A stretch of 64,000 nucleotides of DNA from Paenibacillus sp. ACRRX (GCF_022346885.1 NZ_JAKRNK010000003.1:434001-498000), one strand, 5' to 3'; counted from the stretch's first letter, positions 1 through 9,117 are shown. The notes: generated by a model from the sequence alone, not told the origin. Translations and numbers: made by a program.

Positions 1-1048
1 AGCCGTAATTAACACCAAAGGTGTTAAACACCCACACACCCCCGGCAAACACCAGATTGCAGCCCAATGGCCGATGCTTGGCGATCAGCTTCTCGTAATC
101 CTCTCGCTCGGTATGGACATAATCCCAATAGACCATGTCTACATCTTTAGGGATACGGCTTGCCATTTCTGCAGGAATTTGTGTCTCCGTATCATAATGC
201 TCACTGCCATCCGTAGAGGCAAATTTTAAGAACATGTCACTCCACATCAACGGCTTTAAGCCACGGCGCCGTACGATATCCAGCACTTTTTCTAAATGTG
301 CCGTCATAATATCAAATCGGCTCGTAAACCCGTTGTGGTCCAAGTATTTGCCGCGCCCAAGTTCCTCCGCTTCATCCATGCCTATATGAATCTTACGACT
401 GCGGAACGGGGCACTTGCGGCTTCTATCATTTGTTCGACTAATTGATCCGTCTTCTCGCCGCCGACCAGCAGCGCACCCTTGGTATCTTTATACTCTTTT
501 ACTGGCTCCCACTTCAAGAACTCCTCCAGATGCGCGAGCGTCTGGATACTTGGGAATGCCTCGATGCCAAATTGATCGGCGTAATCGTCAATTTCGCGCA
601 GTTCCGCATGCGAGTACCGTCCTCGCATGTAACCAAAGTAAGGCTCTTCGCCAATCTCATAGGTATCTTCCATGTACAACATAACCGTGTTCATGCCCAT
701 TAAGGCCATCTTACGCAACATAAACTTAAAGCTATCCAGTGTCAGTACCGCATTACGGGATAGGTCGAACATAGGGCCCACCGTATCAAACTGCTGCTTC
801 TCTCTAAGCTGGAACGGTTGACCATTGCGGGCGTGCTGTACAAATAGCCCGAGCCCCCGGAAAAATTGGTGCTTATGTCCGTAACGTATGTACCCTTTGC
901 CTTGATCCAAACCTACTTCCAGTACACCAGACGAAGATTCGACAAGGACAGGTATACCGTCTTGCGCTTCCATGAATTGAATTTCCTTTGCGAGCAGTTC
1001 AATACCAGCTCGCAGATCGCTTACATTTCCTTCAAATCGCAACTTCAT
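1..1048 (-). CDS. Glycoside hydrolase family 20 (beta-N-acetylhexosaminidase-like), C-terminus cut by window edge
   Basis: The 349 visible codons read leftward off the window edge without a stop. An N-terminal alpha/beta domain is followed by the start of a TIM barrel. Seen motifs are the 'YMEDTYEI.EEPYFGY.RGRYS' stretch and 'HIGMDEAEELG' (about residue 245), whose Asp-Glu pair is the substrate-assisted catalytic pair of GH20 exo-hexosaminidases. No signal peptide is visible, so it probably acts in the cytoplasm on imported chito-oligomers or muropeptides; this is inference. The ATG at 1048 is preceded by GAGGGGG about 8 nt upstream. Together with the GH19 enzyme at 56.4-57.5 kb it suggests use of chitin or related amino-sugar polymers. 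Confidence 0.82.
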   Translation of the reverse strand, partial: MKLRFEGNVSDLRAGIELLAKEIQFMEAQDGIPVLVESSSGVLEVGLDQGKGYIRYGHKHQFFRGLGLFVQHARNGQPFQLREKQQFDTVGPMFDLSRNAVLTLDSFKFMLRKMALMGMNTVMLYMEDTYEIGEEPYFGYMRGRYSHAELREIDDYADQFGIEAFPSIQTLAHLEEFLKWEPVKEYKDTKGALLVGGEKTDQLVEQMIEAASAPFRSRKIHIGMDEAEELGRGKYLDHNGFTSRFDIMTAHLEKVLDIVRRRGLKPLMWSDMFLKFASTDGSEHYDTETQIPAEMASRIPKDVDMVYWDYVHTEREDYEKLIAKHRPLGCNLVFAGGVWVFNTFGVNYG

Positions 1049-1235
1049 TACGGCTTCCCCCTCAGCTATTACCCATTGATTAATATAGAACGGTCTCTGC
1101 TTATTCAATTGTATTATTCGACTGAAAGTCAGGAAAAATATAACACTGCCTTCATTATATTTAAATTGGGGAGGCTTTGGGAGTGCTAATTGTGAAATCG
1201 CTTAAACAATTGTAGATAGGGATTACCCTGCTCAG

Positions 1236-1282
1236 AAAAAAAGCTGGTTCCCTACACGTAAAAATACGTGTTGAAACCAGCT
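1236..1282 (-). terminator. Rho-independent terminator
   Basis: On the minus strand a long stem (AGCTGGTT paired with AACCAGCT, with an inner ACACGTA/TACGTGT arm) is followed by six T. It lies just downstream of the leftward gene ending at 1318. Confidence 0.85.
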
Positions 1283-1317
1283 TCCTCTTTAGGTGGCACA
1301 ATGTGCCCGCCTGTCTG

Positions 1318-1611
1318 TTATTCTGTGTCTCCGGTATGCGCCTTGCAGAAATCGGCTAACGCCGCTTCCTCTTCAGGCTCCATGTCAAAGTCCAGATATT
1401 GATGCGTCGTATGTTCGTAAAAATCATATTTGACGATACGTGACTGATCTTCATCCACCATAAAGATCGCCTTTATGTACACACCATGCTCCGAATGGAG
1501 CTCGTCATCCTCTGGAACATCCAGATCCACTATAAATTCATATCGCTTGCCTGACAAAATACCAAAGGGATCCTTTAATATTTCCACGCTGTATTCCGTA
1601 ATGTTCAGCAT
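1318..1611 (-). CDS. Small acidic protein, DUF6509-like
   Basis: A 97-residue acidic protein starting MLNITEYSVEILKDPFGIL. It contains 'GKRYEF..DLDVPEDDELH', a central beta-rich segment 'GVYIKAIFMVDE' and a Glu-rich C-terminal tail. It resembles the short DUF6509 family of Bacillales; some older annotations call such proteins 'pullulanase', but nothing here supports a hydrolase. The ORF can be extended 23 codons upstream, but the ATG at 1611 has a GAAGGGATGAG ribosome site and the extension looks non-coding. It is monocistronic, with its own terminator. No function can be assigned. Confidence 0.65.
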   Translation of the reverse strand: MLNITEYSVEILKDPFGILSGKRYEFIVDLDVPEDDELHSEHGVYIKAIFMVDEDQSRIVKYDFYEHTTHQYLDFDMEPEEEAALADFCKAHTGDTE

Positions 1612-1728
1612 ATGCTCATCCCTTCTCACAGTTCTAGCTTCCATTATACACGCTGCAGCCGAAAATGATGTATACCTCAAGTACCAACCAACTGTGGCAA
1701 CCTTTACCGCATCATGTAAGTATTGTCT

Positions 1729-2037
1729 TTACGACATCTTCGCCCTGTATTTTACCAGATCAATGCGCCCCTCTTCATCCAGCATGACACCTTCGCTGTT
1801 TAAGTAAAGGATCTGCTTAAATCGGGCTTCATCATCCAACAATGCGATTTCCCCTTTGGCATTGATGACTCTGTGCCATGGAAGCTCGTAAGCTGTACTC
1901 ATCGAATGGAGGATACGTACAACCTGCCTTGCCCCTCGCTTGCTTCCAGCTAGTTCAGCCACTTGACCATATGTCATGACGGAACCTTCAGGTATACCTT
2001 TAATAATATCGATGACCCGCCTGGTAAAGGGCTGCAT
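1729..2037 (-). CDS. Alkyltransferase-like DNA-binding protein (ATL, MGMT family)
   Basis: This 102-residue protein has only the DNA-binding/active-site domain of O6-alkylguanine transferases. Helix-turn-helix motif 'GSVMTYGQVAELAGSKRGARQV' precedes 'PWHRVI'. In true methyltransferases this motif is PCHRV with the acceptor cysteine. Here Trp replaces it, which defines ATL proteins: they bind and flip O6-alkylguanine without repairing it and, from known family members, flag the lesion for nucleotide excision repair. The length matches ATLs (about 100 aa). The ATG at 2037 follows a GGAG/GAAGAG-rich leader. It stands alone between oppositely organised neighbours. Confidence 0.88.
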   Translation of the reverse strand: MQPFTRRVIDIIKGIPEGSVMTYGQVAELAGSKRGARQVVRILHSMSTAYELPWHRVINAKGEIALLDDEARFKQILYLNSEGVMLDEEGRIDLVKYRAKMS

Positions 2038-2183
2038 AGCTCTTCATCTCCCATCATTCCCCTATAAACAGCGTACATCCACATCAAATCCCACATATCT
2101 GGGATGGTGGTTCACAGCGCTGTCATTATAATTAAGATCAAATCGTATTTCTATTGTATATCAATTACGTGAGGAGCAACCCA

Positions 2184-2897
2184 ATGAATCCTTCATCAGA
2201 TGCTTTCATGAACTGGAATCATTCGCAAGCAGATCGCTATGTAGATACAATAGCCGCCAAAATTCCTGGTTATTATCTTCTGTATGATATGACCGCACGT
2301 CTGATGGCAGCGCAATTACCACTCTTACACCAACCTCCAGAGGTGCTGATCGTTGGCGCAGGCGGGGGACAAGAGCTGGTGACGCTCGGAAGTCGGCATC
2401 CCGACTGGAAGCTGACTGGCGTAGACCCTTCCGATCGCATGCTGGAAGCAGCCAAGCAGCGGCTGGACTCGACGTCGCTGGGGCAGCAAGTGACCTTGTT
2501 CCATGGCAGTATCGATCAATTACCGCAGCCGCTCCATTATGATGCCGCTACCTGCTTGCTTGTACTTCACTTTGTACAAGGTCTAAGTGAAAAGGCTGCG
2601 CTGCTTAACAGCCTCTACCAGAGATTAAAGCCAGGGGCACCTTTATTTATAGCGTCCATTAATGGCAACCCCACTACAGAAAGCTTTGCAATTATGATGC
2701 AGGCCTGGAAAGCTCATATGCTAGCTAATGGGGTTCCAGTAGAAGATTGGGAACGATTCGCGGCTTCATTCGGTCAGGAATTCGATCCCGTTCCAGATGC
2801 CCTAATGTTAACACTTCTTAGAGAAGCAGGATTCAGAGAGCCGACATCCTATTATGGAGCCTATCTCATTGACGCCTGGTTCGCTATCAAAGGATAG
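2184..2897 (+). CDS. Class I SAM-dependent methyltransferase
   Basis: About 237 residues. Glycine-rich motif I 'VLIVGAGGGQEL' (about residue 53) and the acidic 'TGVDPS' motif II place it in the Rossmann-fold methyltransferases, followed by 'LLVLHFV' and 'LKPGAPLFIAS' typical of motifs IV/post-III. The substrate is unknown. I chose the ATG at 2184 because GAGGAG lies 7 nt upstream; an upstream in-frame ATG at 2154 lacks a site. The next gene begins 9 nt after this stop, so the two are almost certainly co-transcribed and translationally coupled. Confidence 0.85.
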   Translation: MNPSSDAFMNWNHSQADRYVDTIAAKIPGYYLLYDMTARLMAAQLPLLHQPPEVLIVGAGGGQELVTLGSRHPDWKLTGVDPSDRMLEAAKQRLDSTSLGQQVTLFHGSIDQLPQPLHYDAATCLLVLHFVQGLSEKAALLNSLYQRLKPGAPLFIASINGNPTTESFAIMMQAWKAHMLANGVPVEDWERFAASFGQEFDPVPDALMLTLLREAGFREPTSYYGAYLIDAWFAIKG

Positions 2898-2906
2898 GTG
2901 ATCATC

Positions 2907-3962
2907 ATGACAGTTAAAGACCAAATTATTATTGTTGGCGGTTACGGCCATGTAGGCAGTACGATATGTCGTCAATTGGGTGCCTTGTATCCCGGAAAAG
3001 TATATGCCGCGGGACGCAATTTCAAGCGCGCGGAGCAGCTATCCACAGCTTTAAATGGCCAAGTAAAGCCCATGCTGCTGGATATTAGCGCTCCAGTAGA
3101 TCCCCTCCTGCTGACACGCGTCAAATTGGTCGTTATGTGCCTCGATCAGGAGGACAGCAGCTTTGTCCGCGCCTGCTTCCAGAACGGGACGCACTATATC
3201 GACGTTTCGGCAAGTGGTTCCTTCCTGGCAGAAGTCGAACAGATGCGAGACGAAGCTGAGGAATACGGCGCAACCGCAGTATTAAGCGTTGGACTTGCAC
3301 CAGGCCTAACTAACTTGCTTGCGCTCCAAGCTTCAAAGCAGCTTGAGCGGACAGACAGCATTGATCTAACCATTATGCTTGGACTTGGGGATCGGCATGG
3401 AACGGCCGCCATTGAGTGGACTGTGGATCAATTAAGTGCTTCATTTGAAGTTACCGAAAACAATCGGAAAGTGGTTGTCGACAGCTTCACTAGCGGCCAG
3501 ATAGCTGATTTCGGGCACGAACAAGGGCGCAAGCGAGCCTATCGCTTCCCATTTTCCGATCAACAGACGCTCCCCCATACATTGGGTGTACCATCCGTTG
3601 CTACGCGCCTATGCTTTGATTCGTCAGTGGTGACTGCTCTCGTAGCAGGGCTGCGTAAATCCGGCTTATCTCGTATACTTCGGGTCCCCTGGGTTCGGAA
3701 TGCAACTGTAAAGTGCTTTAACCAATTTCACTTCGGTGAAGATCGCTTCGCCGTGACGGCTAAAGCAAAAGGTCGAAGAGCAGGCATAGAATCAACCGTC
3801 GAATGCATGCTGCATGGTCGCAATCAATCGGATATGACCGCCAGAGTAGGCGCCTATGTCGCACATGCCATTTGCAAATCGTCATATCCGTCTGGCGTCT
3901 TTCATATCGAGCAATTATTTGAAATCAAAGAAATGAAAACTTGGCTGCAGCAGAATGCTTAA
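2907..3962 (+). CDS. Saccharopine dehydrogenase-like NADP-binding protein
   Basis: A 351-residue protein with an N-terminal Rossmann nucleotide-binding motif 'IIIVGGYGHVGSTICRQLG' (residues 7-25), then 'AAGRN', 'LLLDIS' and 'CLDQED', as in saccharopine-dehydrogenase/opine-type oxidoreductases. The C-terminal half is an alpha/beta catalytic-like domain without residues I can assign. Substrate unknown. The ATG at 2907 is preferred over GTG 2898 because AGGATAGGTGAT is then properly spaced. It follows the methyltransferase directly, so it may modify the same metabolite. A second member of the family lies at 15803-16897. Confidence 0.78.
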   Translation: MTVKDQIIIVGGYGHVGSTICRQLGALYPGKVYAAGRNFKRAEQLSTALNGQVKPMLLDISAPVDPLLLTRVKLVVMCLDQEDSSFVRACFQNGTHYIDVSASGSFLAEVEQMRDEAEEYGATAVLSVGLAPGLTNLLALQASKQLERTDSIDLTIMLGLGDRHGTAAIEWTVDQLSASFEVTENNRKVVVDSFTSGQIADFGHEQGRKRAYRFPFSDQQTLPHTLGVPSVATRLCFDSSVVTALVAGLRKSGLSRILRVPWVRNATVKCFNQFHFGEDRFAVTAKAKGRRAGIESTVECMLHGRNQSDMTARVGAYVAHAICKSSYPSGVFHIEQLFEIKEMKTWLQQNA

Positions 3963-4085
3963 TCATCGTCTTTGCCTCATACACGAGGTACGCCGGGGCC
4001 TCTGCTTCAACTGCCAGCCGCACTGTTGAAACCCATTAGCACGGTCAAGAGCCGCTGGGCAACAGTGGCACTCTTTGAAAGTTAA

Positions 4086-4121
4086 TACCCCCGCGACAGT
4101 TGGCCACTAGTCGCGGGGGTA
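4086..4121. terminator. Stem-loop between convergent genes
   Basis: A perfect 12-bp stem (TACCCCCGCGAC/GTCGCGGGGGTA) between the rightward dehydrogenase and the leftward ABC permease. The flanks carry no strong T-run, so efficiency is uncertain; it probably serves both sides. Confidence 0.65.
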
Positions 4122-4138
4122 ATCTATTCAGTAGTATT

Positions 4139-5287
4139 CTAATTTTTTGCTTTGGCTGCAAAACGGTTGAAGCTTGCAGTAGCGACTGCCAGACCTGCCA
4201 AGCCAAATGCCAGCAGGATAAGGATCGTGATCCATACACCATCCAGATGTGCTCCCCGGATCATGACATCCTGCATGCCTCGCTGCGCCCAATATTGTGG
4301 CGTAAATAAACCGATCCACTGCACCGCCTTAGGCAGGAAATCATAGGGGAACCAAAGCCCTCCAACGATGGCACCTCCCATCGCGATAATTTGAACGATC
4401 GCCACCCCTGTATTGACGCTGTTGACCAGTACCGATAACATCAATCCAATTCCCGTTGCGCAAATGGACAAGCTGATTACAACAGCTGCAACTGCAAGCA
4501 AATCGCCTAGATGAAGACCGTATACGATAAATCCAAATGTCAGGAGAACCGTCGATTGGATGAGCACCACCATCATGTTGGGCAGCCACATGCCGATCAG
4601 GTATTGATGCGGCTTCAGCGGTGTACCTTTGAGGCGCGATACCATACCTGAATCCCGATCCCGCAGGAAATTATGGATCATCGTAATCATAATAAAGAAT
4701 ACAAACATGACGGTATATCCCGGTACAATTTGCGTGACTGGATTCGCTTTAGCCACGTTTTCCTTGATGTCTTTTACTTGAATTGGGGCAGCTAGCAACG
4801 AATCAATTCCTGTCTGGCTTTGCCCCGTTTCCTTCAGCGCCACCCGCAATTTATGTTCCTGGTACTGTTTGGTTACACTGTCCAGTACAGCTGCGACAGG
4901 CGCTGTGGCAGCATCACCTGCAGCATCACGATGCAGTTCCACTTCAGCCGTACCGCTTCCAAGCAGGCGTTGGCTGTAGCCTTGAGGGATCACAAGCAAA
5001 GAAGTTTGCTTGCCGTCTCTCACCGCTTGGATTTGATCTGCCAGTGATTTCTCCTTGTCTGCTGCCAGTTCAAATCCTTTGATTCGAGCCAGCGTCTCAA
5101 TGAACTGATTGGATTCTTTTGTTCCGTCCGCATCATAATAACGAATCGTATATGTTGTCGTGCCTGCATTACCAAAGATAGAAGAGAACATAACGATGAA
5201 TAAGATTGGCAATACGAATAGCCAGAAAAATGTCCCCTTATCTTTTAGCAGCAGCTGCGTCTCTTTTATAAAAATACTGCGAATCAT
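4139..5287 (-). CDS. ABC-2 type transporter permease
   Basis: A 382-residue membrane protein. It has an N-terminal segment 'TQLLLKDKGTFFWLFVLPILFIVMFSSIFG' (first TM), a long extracytoplasmic domain (residues about 40-185), then five further hydrophobic helices, the usual layout of ABC-2 permeases of the LnrM/LnrN, YhgE-related type. It is expected to export a drug, lipid or peptide with the ATPase encoded just upstream (5326-6246). The ATG at 5287 is supported by a GGAGTGGGGAGTGGG leader; an upstream GTG lies inside that leader. It is the last gene of the LytTR-DUF3021-ATPase-permease operon. Confidence 0.85.
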   Translation of the reverse strand: MIRSIFIKETQLLLKDKGTFFWLFVLPILFIVMFSSIFGNAGTTTYTIRYYDADGTKESNQFIETLARIKGFELAADKEKSLADQIQAVRDGKQTSLLVIPQGYSQRLLGSGTAEVELHRDAAGDAATAPVAAVLDSVTKQYQEHKLRVALKETGQSQTGIDSLLAAPIQVKDIKENVAKANPVTQIVPGYTVMFVFFIMITMIHNFLRDRDSGMVSRLKGTPLKPHQYLIGMWLPNMMVVLIQSTVLLTFGFIVYGLHLGDLLAVAAVVISLSICATGIGLMLSVLVNSVNTGVAIVQIIAMGGAIVGGLWFPYDFLPKAVQWIGLFTPQYWAQRGMQDVMIRGAHLDGVWITILILLAFGLAGLAVATASFNRFAAKAKN

Positions 5288-5325
5288 GATCCCACTCCCC
5301 ACTCCAATATATTTGCCAATGACGA

Positions 5326-6246
5326 TTAGTCGCGCAGCGCCGTACCTGTCAGCTTCAGAAACACACGGTCAAGCGAAGGCTTTACCAGCTCAAGTGCATG
5401 CACATTAGCACCCGCTTCAGCGAGCAGTCGAGACATATCATGCAATGTATTTAAAGGTTGTTCGCTCTCCAGCACCCAGCCCCGACCACGCGCACTTGCC
5501 TGTATAATGCCGCTCAACTGTGGTGGCTCCGTTATGTGGTCCGACTCTACGTATACCGCTTTATCCGCGTGCCGCTCCAATATCTCGTGCAAGCTGCCCT
5601 GCGCAATTACTGAGCCATGATCGATGATGGCAATATCGTCGCATAATGCCTCCACTTCCTCCATATAGTGAGTGGAATACACGAGGGTCAACCCTTCTTT
5701 CCTTAAACCACGTATCATTTCAAATATATGATTCCGCGATTGTGGATCGATTCCCACTGTCGGCTCATCCAGAATAACCAATTGGGGCTGATGCAGCAGT
5801 GCTGCCGCCAAATTGATTCGGCGTTTCATCCCGCCTGAATACGTTCCTACCGCTTCACTGGCCCGATCAGACAATCCCACCTGTTCAAGTACATTTTCAA
5901 TACGTCGCTTCAGCTCGGCGCCTTTCACTCCATACATTTCACCAAAAAATTTCAAGTTCTGGACCGCACTCAGCTTCTCGTACAACGTAATTTCCTGCGG
6001 TACGTACCCGACAAGCTGCCTAATCTTGCTCATTTGGTGACGCGTATCCATGTCAAACGCACGAATAATGCCGCTATCTGCCTGCAGTATACCCGTCATT
6101 AGTTTCATCAACGTAGACTTCCCCGCCCCATTTGGACCCAGCAAGCCAAAACAGCTTCCTTCCCTTACGTGAATATTTACTTTATCAAGTGCAGTCTTGC
6201 CGCCGTACCCTTTGACTACATCTGCAACTTCAAGAACATGTGTCAT
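5326..6246 (-). CDS. ABC transporter ATP-binding protein (DrrA/LnrL-type)
   Basis: A 306-residue ATPase with Walker A 'GPNGAGKSTL' (about residues 37-46), Q-loop region 'VGYVPQEITLYEKL', signature 'YSGGMKRR', Walker B 'LVILDEPTVGID' and H-loop 'STHYMEE'. The roughly 80-residue C-terminal extension is typical of drug- and lantibiotic-export ATPases. The start ATG has AGAGGGGG upstream. It lies 38 nt upstream of the permease and 14 nt downstream of the DUF3021 gene, within one leftward operon under the LytTR regulator. Confidence 0.92.
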   Translation of the reverse strand: MTHVLEVADVVKGYGGKTALDKVNIHVREGSCFGLLGPNGAGKSTLMKLMTGILQADSGIIRAFDMDTRHQMSKIRQLVGYVPQEITLYEKLSAVQNLKFFGEMYGVKGAELKRRIENVLEQVGLSDRASEAVGTYSGGMKRRINLAAALLHQPQLVILDEPTVGIDPQSRNHIFEMIRGLRKEGLTLVYSTHYMEEVEALCDDIAIIDHGSVIAQGSLHEILERHADKAVYVESDHITEPPQLSGIIQASARGRGWVLESEQPLNTLHDMSRLLAEAGANVHALELVKPSLDRVFLKLTGTALRD

Positions 6247-6260
6247 TTTGTTATCCCCCT

Positions 6261-6668
6261 CTACTTACGTCTAACCGAATCATTTAGCTCTTTTGCTTGC
6301 CTTCTATAATAAGATCGATATCCAAACCAGAATACGGTATAAATGGCGCTGAATATAACTAGTGATATCAACAGAGCTGTTAAGATAAGCGGAATCCAGC
6401 CAATCAGGATAGCCGTACTAAAATAGACAATTAGAGATAGCACATAATGAACGATTAGCTGTTTAAGCGGGCTCCATTTATCGTAATTAAATATAAAAGA
6501 AGCGAGGCCAAAGTAAGCGCCAATAATCATACTGCCGAGCATATTCAGCCACATTACTCGAACGGATACTTCCGTATCGTTCAGCATCAGCATGGTAAGT
6601 GATACAAAGGTTATGATAGCAGCGTAACAAAATCCAACTGCTACCCGTTTCACAATATCAGCTATCAT
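6261..6668 (-). CDS. DUF3021 family membrane protein
   Basis: A 135-residue protein with four hydrophobic helices (about residues 10-30, 38-58, 70-92, 95-117) and a basic C-terminus (YYRRQAKELNDSVRRK). This matches DUF3021, known as the membrane partner of LytTR DNA-binding proteins in Firmicutes, where such partners usually restrain the regulator. Its start overlaps the end of the LytTR gene by 11 nt, so translation is coupled. Confidence 0.8.
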   Translation of the reverse strand: MIADIVKRVAVGFCYAAIITFVSLTMLMLNDTEVSVRVMWLNMLGSMIIGAYFGLASFIFNYDKWSPLKQLIVHYVLSLIVYFSTAILIGWIPLILTALLISLVIFSAIYTVFWFGYRSYYRRQAKELNDSVRRK

Positions 6669-7119
6669 TCTTGCCGCCCCCCAATATTAACTGCTGTTTA
6701 AGCGCATTTACATAACTCCGGGACACGTATTCCTTGCTGCCTGATTTGAAATAGACACAAAGGTTGCCGTTAAACGCCAACTCAAACCTGTCGATTAAAT
6801 CGATATTGCCAATAACCGATTTGGAGAATCTCATGAATTGAAGCGGCGTCAAAAGTTCCTCCACTTCGTACAGCTTCATCTTCAGCTCTATCTTGCGCTG
6901 CTCCACAGATGCAAACACTTTCCGGCTTTCGGCGAAAATGTAGTCAATGTCTGCAGGATCAAGCAGAATAGACCTCTCCTCCTCTATACCCATCAGACGC
7001 TTGGATACAGGGGTTTGCAGCTTGTTCATGAGCACGGCTAATTCCTCCGACCATGCCTTGGCATGGATCGTTACCGTCGTTTCTTCATAGTCATCATTTA
7101 GATCAATATGTACCTTCAA
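6658..7119 (-). CDS. LytTR-domain DNA-binding regulator
   Basis: A 153-residue protein without a receiver domain. The C-terminal part ('YEVEELLTPLQFMRFSKSVIGNIDLIDRFELAFNGNLCVYFKSGSKEYVSRSYVNALK') is a LytTR DNA-binding domain with the characteristic 'F.R.HKS' and 'SR.Y...LK' elements in slightly varied form. It starts at a TTG with GAGGGTGAT upstream. It heads the operon with DUF3021 and the ABC exporter, so it probably autoregulates the operon and is restrained by DUF3021. This resembles streptococcal LytTR regulatory systems; the inducer is unknown. Confidence 0.83.
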   Translation of the reverse strand: MKVHIDLNDDYEETTVTIHAKAWSEELAVLMNKLQTPVSKRLMGIEEERSILLDPADIDYIFAESRKVFASVEQRKIELKMKLYEVEELLTPLQFMRFSKSVIGNIDLIDRFELAFNGNLCVYFKSGSKEYVSRSYVNALKQQLILGGGKNDS

Positions 7120-7251
7120 CGCTCATCACCCTCGCAATATCTGTATCTTATTATGAATTAGATCATCTGCCGCGTAACGAAAACTGGAATAACCTGCTGT
7201 TATTGCCGCCTCAGTTGCTCGATTTATGGTATGAAAATGAAACCTTCGCAC

Positions 7252-7279
7252 AAAAAGGATCGTCCATCGGGACGATCCT
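7252..7279 (-). terminator. Rho-independent terminator downstream of rlmN
   Basis: On the minus strand GGATCGTCC pairs with GGACGATCC and is followed by TTTTT. It lies about 155 nt beyond the rlmN stop. The remaining 7120-7433 interval shows nothing else except probable promoter sequence for the LytTR operon. Confidence 0.7.
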
Positions 7280-7433
7280 TCCGCTATCTATCTGCTTGCC
7301 TAAGTATCCACCTTCCGACTTGAACCATTGCCCTGTCACCTACTGCGATTCGTCACTTGCGATAAAAATGATTAGTCGGACAACGTCTTCTGGAACACCA
7401 ATCGGTGATGGATACACCTCCATTGATCTTTGA

Positions 7434-8534
7434 TTATGATCCGATCGCAGCCTGATCCTGATCAGAGGAGGTTTCCTGCCCTTCTTTCATCTGCTTGCTT
7501 CTAAGCTGACCACAAGCCGCATCAATATCTGTTCCGTGTTCCTGTCGGATACTGCTATTGATCCCATGCTGCTTCATCACGTCAAAGAACCCCCGCACCG
7601 CTTCCGGCATGCTCCTCTGGTATTGACTGTGCTCATCCACCGGATTATAAGGAATCAGGTTTACGCTGACCGCGTGGCGAATGTCCTTGATCAATTCCGC
7701 TAGTTCATGCGCTTGCTCTAGTTGATCGTTCACACCTTTAAGCAAAATATACTCGAACGCTATGCGTTGATTCGTGCGCTCCACGTAGTAATGAATCGCC
7801 GGCATAAGCTTCTCAATAGGGATAGCACGATTAATCTTCATAATACGTGTCCGCAGCTCATTATTTGGCGCATGCAAAGAAATTGCAAGATTGACCCGCA
7901 AGTTGAGGTCGGCAAACTCCTTGATCTTCCCTGCCAGTCCGCTTGTTGATACAGTAATCCGTCTAGCGCCAATCGCTAGCCCTTTATGATCCGTCACCAC
8001 ATGAATAAAGTCTACAAGATTCGTAAAGTTATCAAATGGCTCGCCAATCCCCATCACGACGATGTGGCTTACCCTCTCCCCCTGCTTCGCTTGATCCAGG
8101 TGAAGCTGAACCTTCATGATTTGGCTTACAATCTCACCGCTTGACAAATCGCGGCTCTTCGCCAGCAGGCCGCTCGCACAGAAGCTGCAGCCGATATTGC
8201 AGCCAACCTGCGTCGTTACACATACGGATAAGCCATACTTGTGCCGCATCAGCACCGTCTCAATAAGATTGCCGTCGTCCAGCATAAACAGAAACTTAAC
8301 CGTGCCATCTGCGGCTTCTTGCTTAACATGTTCCTTTAAGGTCGTAATCGCAAAGTGCTCCGCCAACACACGCAAGCAATCCGGGTTGACGTCAACCATC
8401 TCGGAAAAGTCGGTCACCCGCTTCCGGTACAGCCATTCCCACACTTGCGTCGCACGAAATTTCTTATGCCCCCGACCAGCTAGCCATATCGTGAGTTGCT
8501 CCAAAGTTAATCCATATATAGAAGGCTTATTCAT
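7434..8534 (-). CDS. rlmN: 23S rRNA (adenine-C2)-methyltransferase RlmN
   Basis: A 366-residue radical SAM enzyme. The CxxxCxxC motif is Cys112, Cys116 and Cys119 in '[12 protein letters not shown]'. Other family signatures are '[10 protein letters not shown]', 'RRITVSTSG', 'NLAISLHAP' and near the C-terminus '[11 protein letters not shown]' with the methyl-carrying cysteine. It methylates A2503 of 23S rRNA and the A37 position of some tRNAs. The sequence follows the Bacillus RlmN pattern rather than Cfr, so no resistance function is implied. The start has GAGGATAGGG upstream. The C-terminal tail is about 15 residues longer than usual and Gln/Asp-rich. Confidence 0.93.
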   Translation of the reverse strand: MNKPSIYGLTLEQLTIWLAGRGHKKFRATQVWEWLYRKRVTDFSEMVDVNPDCLRVLAEHFAITTLKEHVKQEAADGTVKFLFMLDDGNLIETVLMRHKYGLSVCVTTQVGCNIGCSFCASGLLAKSRDLSSGEIVSQIMKVQLHLDQAKQGERVSHIVVMGIGEPFDNFTNLVDFIHVVTDHKGLAIGARRITVSTSGLAGKIKEFADLNLRVNLAISLHAPNNELRTRIMKINRAIPIEKLMPAIHYYVERTNQRIAFEYILLKGVNDQLEQAHELAELIKDIRHAVSVNLIPYNPVDEHSQYQRSMPEAVRGFFDVMKQHGINSSIRQEHGTDIDAACGQLRSKQMKEGQETSSDQDQAAIGS

Positions 8535-8680
8535 TCCCTATCCTCATTTCACTACTGTAAAATTCAGCTCTAGTCTACTTGAACATCCGAAAGCTATTAT
8601 TGCCTATGCTGGTTCAAGATCTCTTATGCTTGCCAAAGCGACACTTACAGCCCTATCCTGCATACGCCAGAAACAGAGCG

Positions 8681-9040
8681 CTAGTCGTTTAAACCATTAT
8701 CCTCCAGCATTAAGGATTTATCTCCGTACTCTTTAATGATATGAATATTGCCCCAAGCACACAAAGAGTCCAGGATCGGCTTTAAGCTCCATCCATATTC
8801 ACTAAGTTCATATTCTACTTTAGGTGGTACTTGATTGTAGCTGATTCGATTGACGATACCATCCCGTTCTAACTCCCTCAGCTGCTGCGTTAACATTTTT
8901 TGGGTAATATTAGGCATAATACGCTTCAGATCACTCGTACGTTTTCTGCCATGCGTCAGGTGGCATAAGATCACACATTTCCACTTGCCCCCGATTACCT
9001 CAAGTGTTGCCTCGACAGAGATGTTATACTTCTTTACCAA
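8681..9040 (-). CDS. HxlR-family winged-helix regulator
   Basis: About 119 residues with the HxlR hallmark 'EVIGGKWKCVILCHLTHGRKRTSDLKR', then 'ITQKMLTQQLRELERDGIV' (recognition helix) and the wing 'PPKVEYELSEYG'. I place the start at the TTG at 9040 because GGAGG lies 10 nt upstream; the ORF could extend to 9082 without support. It is transcribed divergently from the MFS exporter gene at 9231 and probably controls it from palindromes in the shared promoter region. Confidence 0.85.
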   Translation of the reverse strand: MVKKYNISVEATLEVIGGKWKCVILCHLTHGRKRTSDLKRIMPNITQKMLTQQLRELERDGIVNRISYNQVPPKVEYELSEYGWSLKPILDSLCAWGNIHIIKEYGDKSLMLEDNGLND

Positions 9041-9090
9041 CTTATCGATTCCTCCATTAAAAAGAAACTTCCCTAGCCTCAAGGCACTAT

Positions 9091-9117
9091 AAAGTACCTA
9101 TGTTACTTTGATGTAAC
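9091..9117. promoter_or_regulatory. Candidate HxlR operator in a divergent promoter region
   Basis: The intergenic region contains GTTAC-6-GTAAC (9102-9117) overlapping AAAGTA...TTACTTT (9091-9109), with further AAAGTAC copies nearby (about 9148). These inverted repeats sit between the two divergent genes. Confidence 0.45.

Noticed and set aside
415..703. Two rightward open frames inside the first kilobase
   Set aside because: They are antisense to the GH20 gene, which reads leftward through 1048-1 with clear family motifs and is cut by the window edge.
2154..2183. Upstream start for the methyltransferase
   Set aside because: No ribosome site; GAGGAG supports ATG 2184.
7434..8534. Cfr-type resistance methyltransferase
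   Set aside because: The motif context ([30 protein letters not shown]) follows housekeeping RlmN rather than Cfr.
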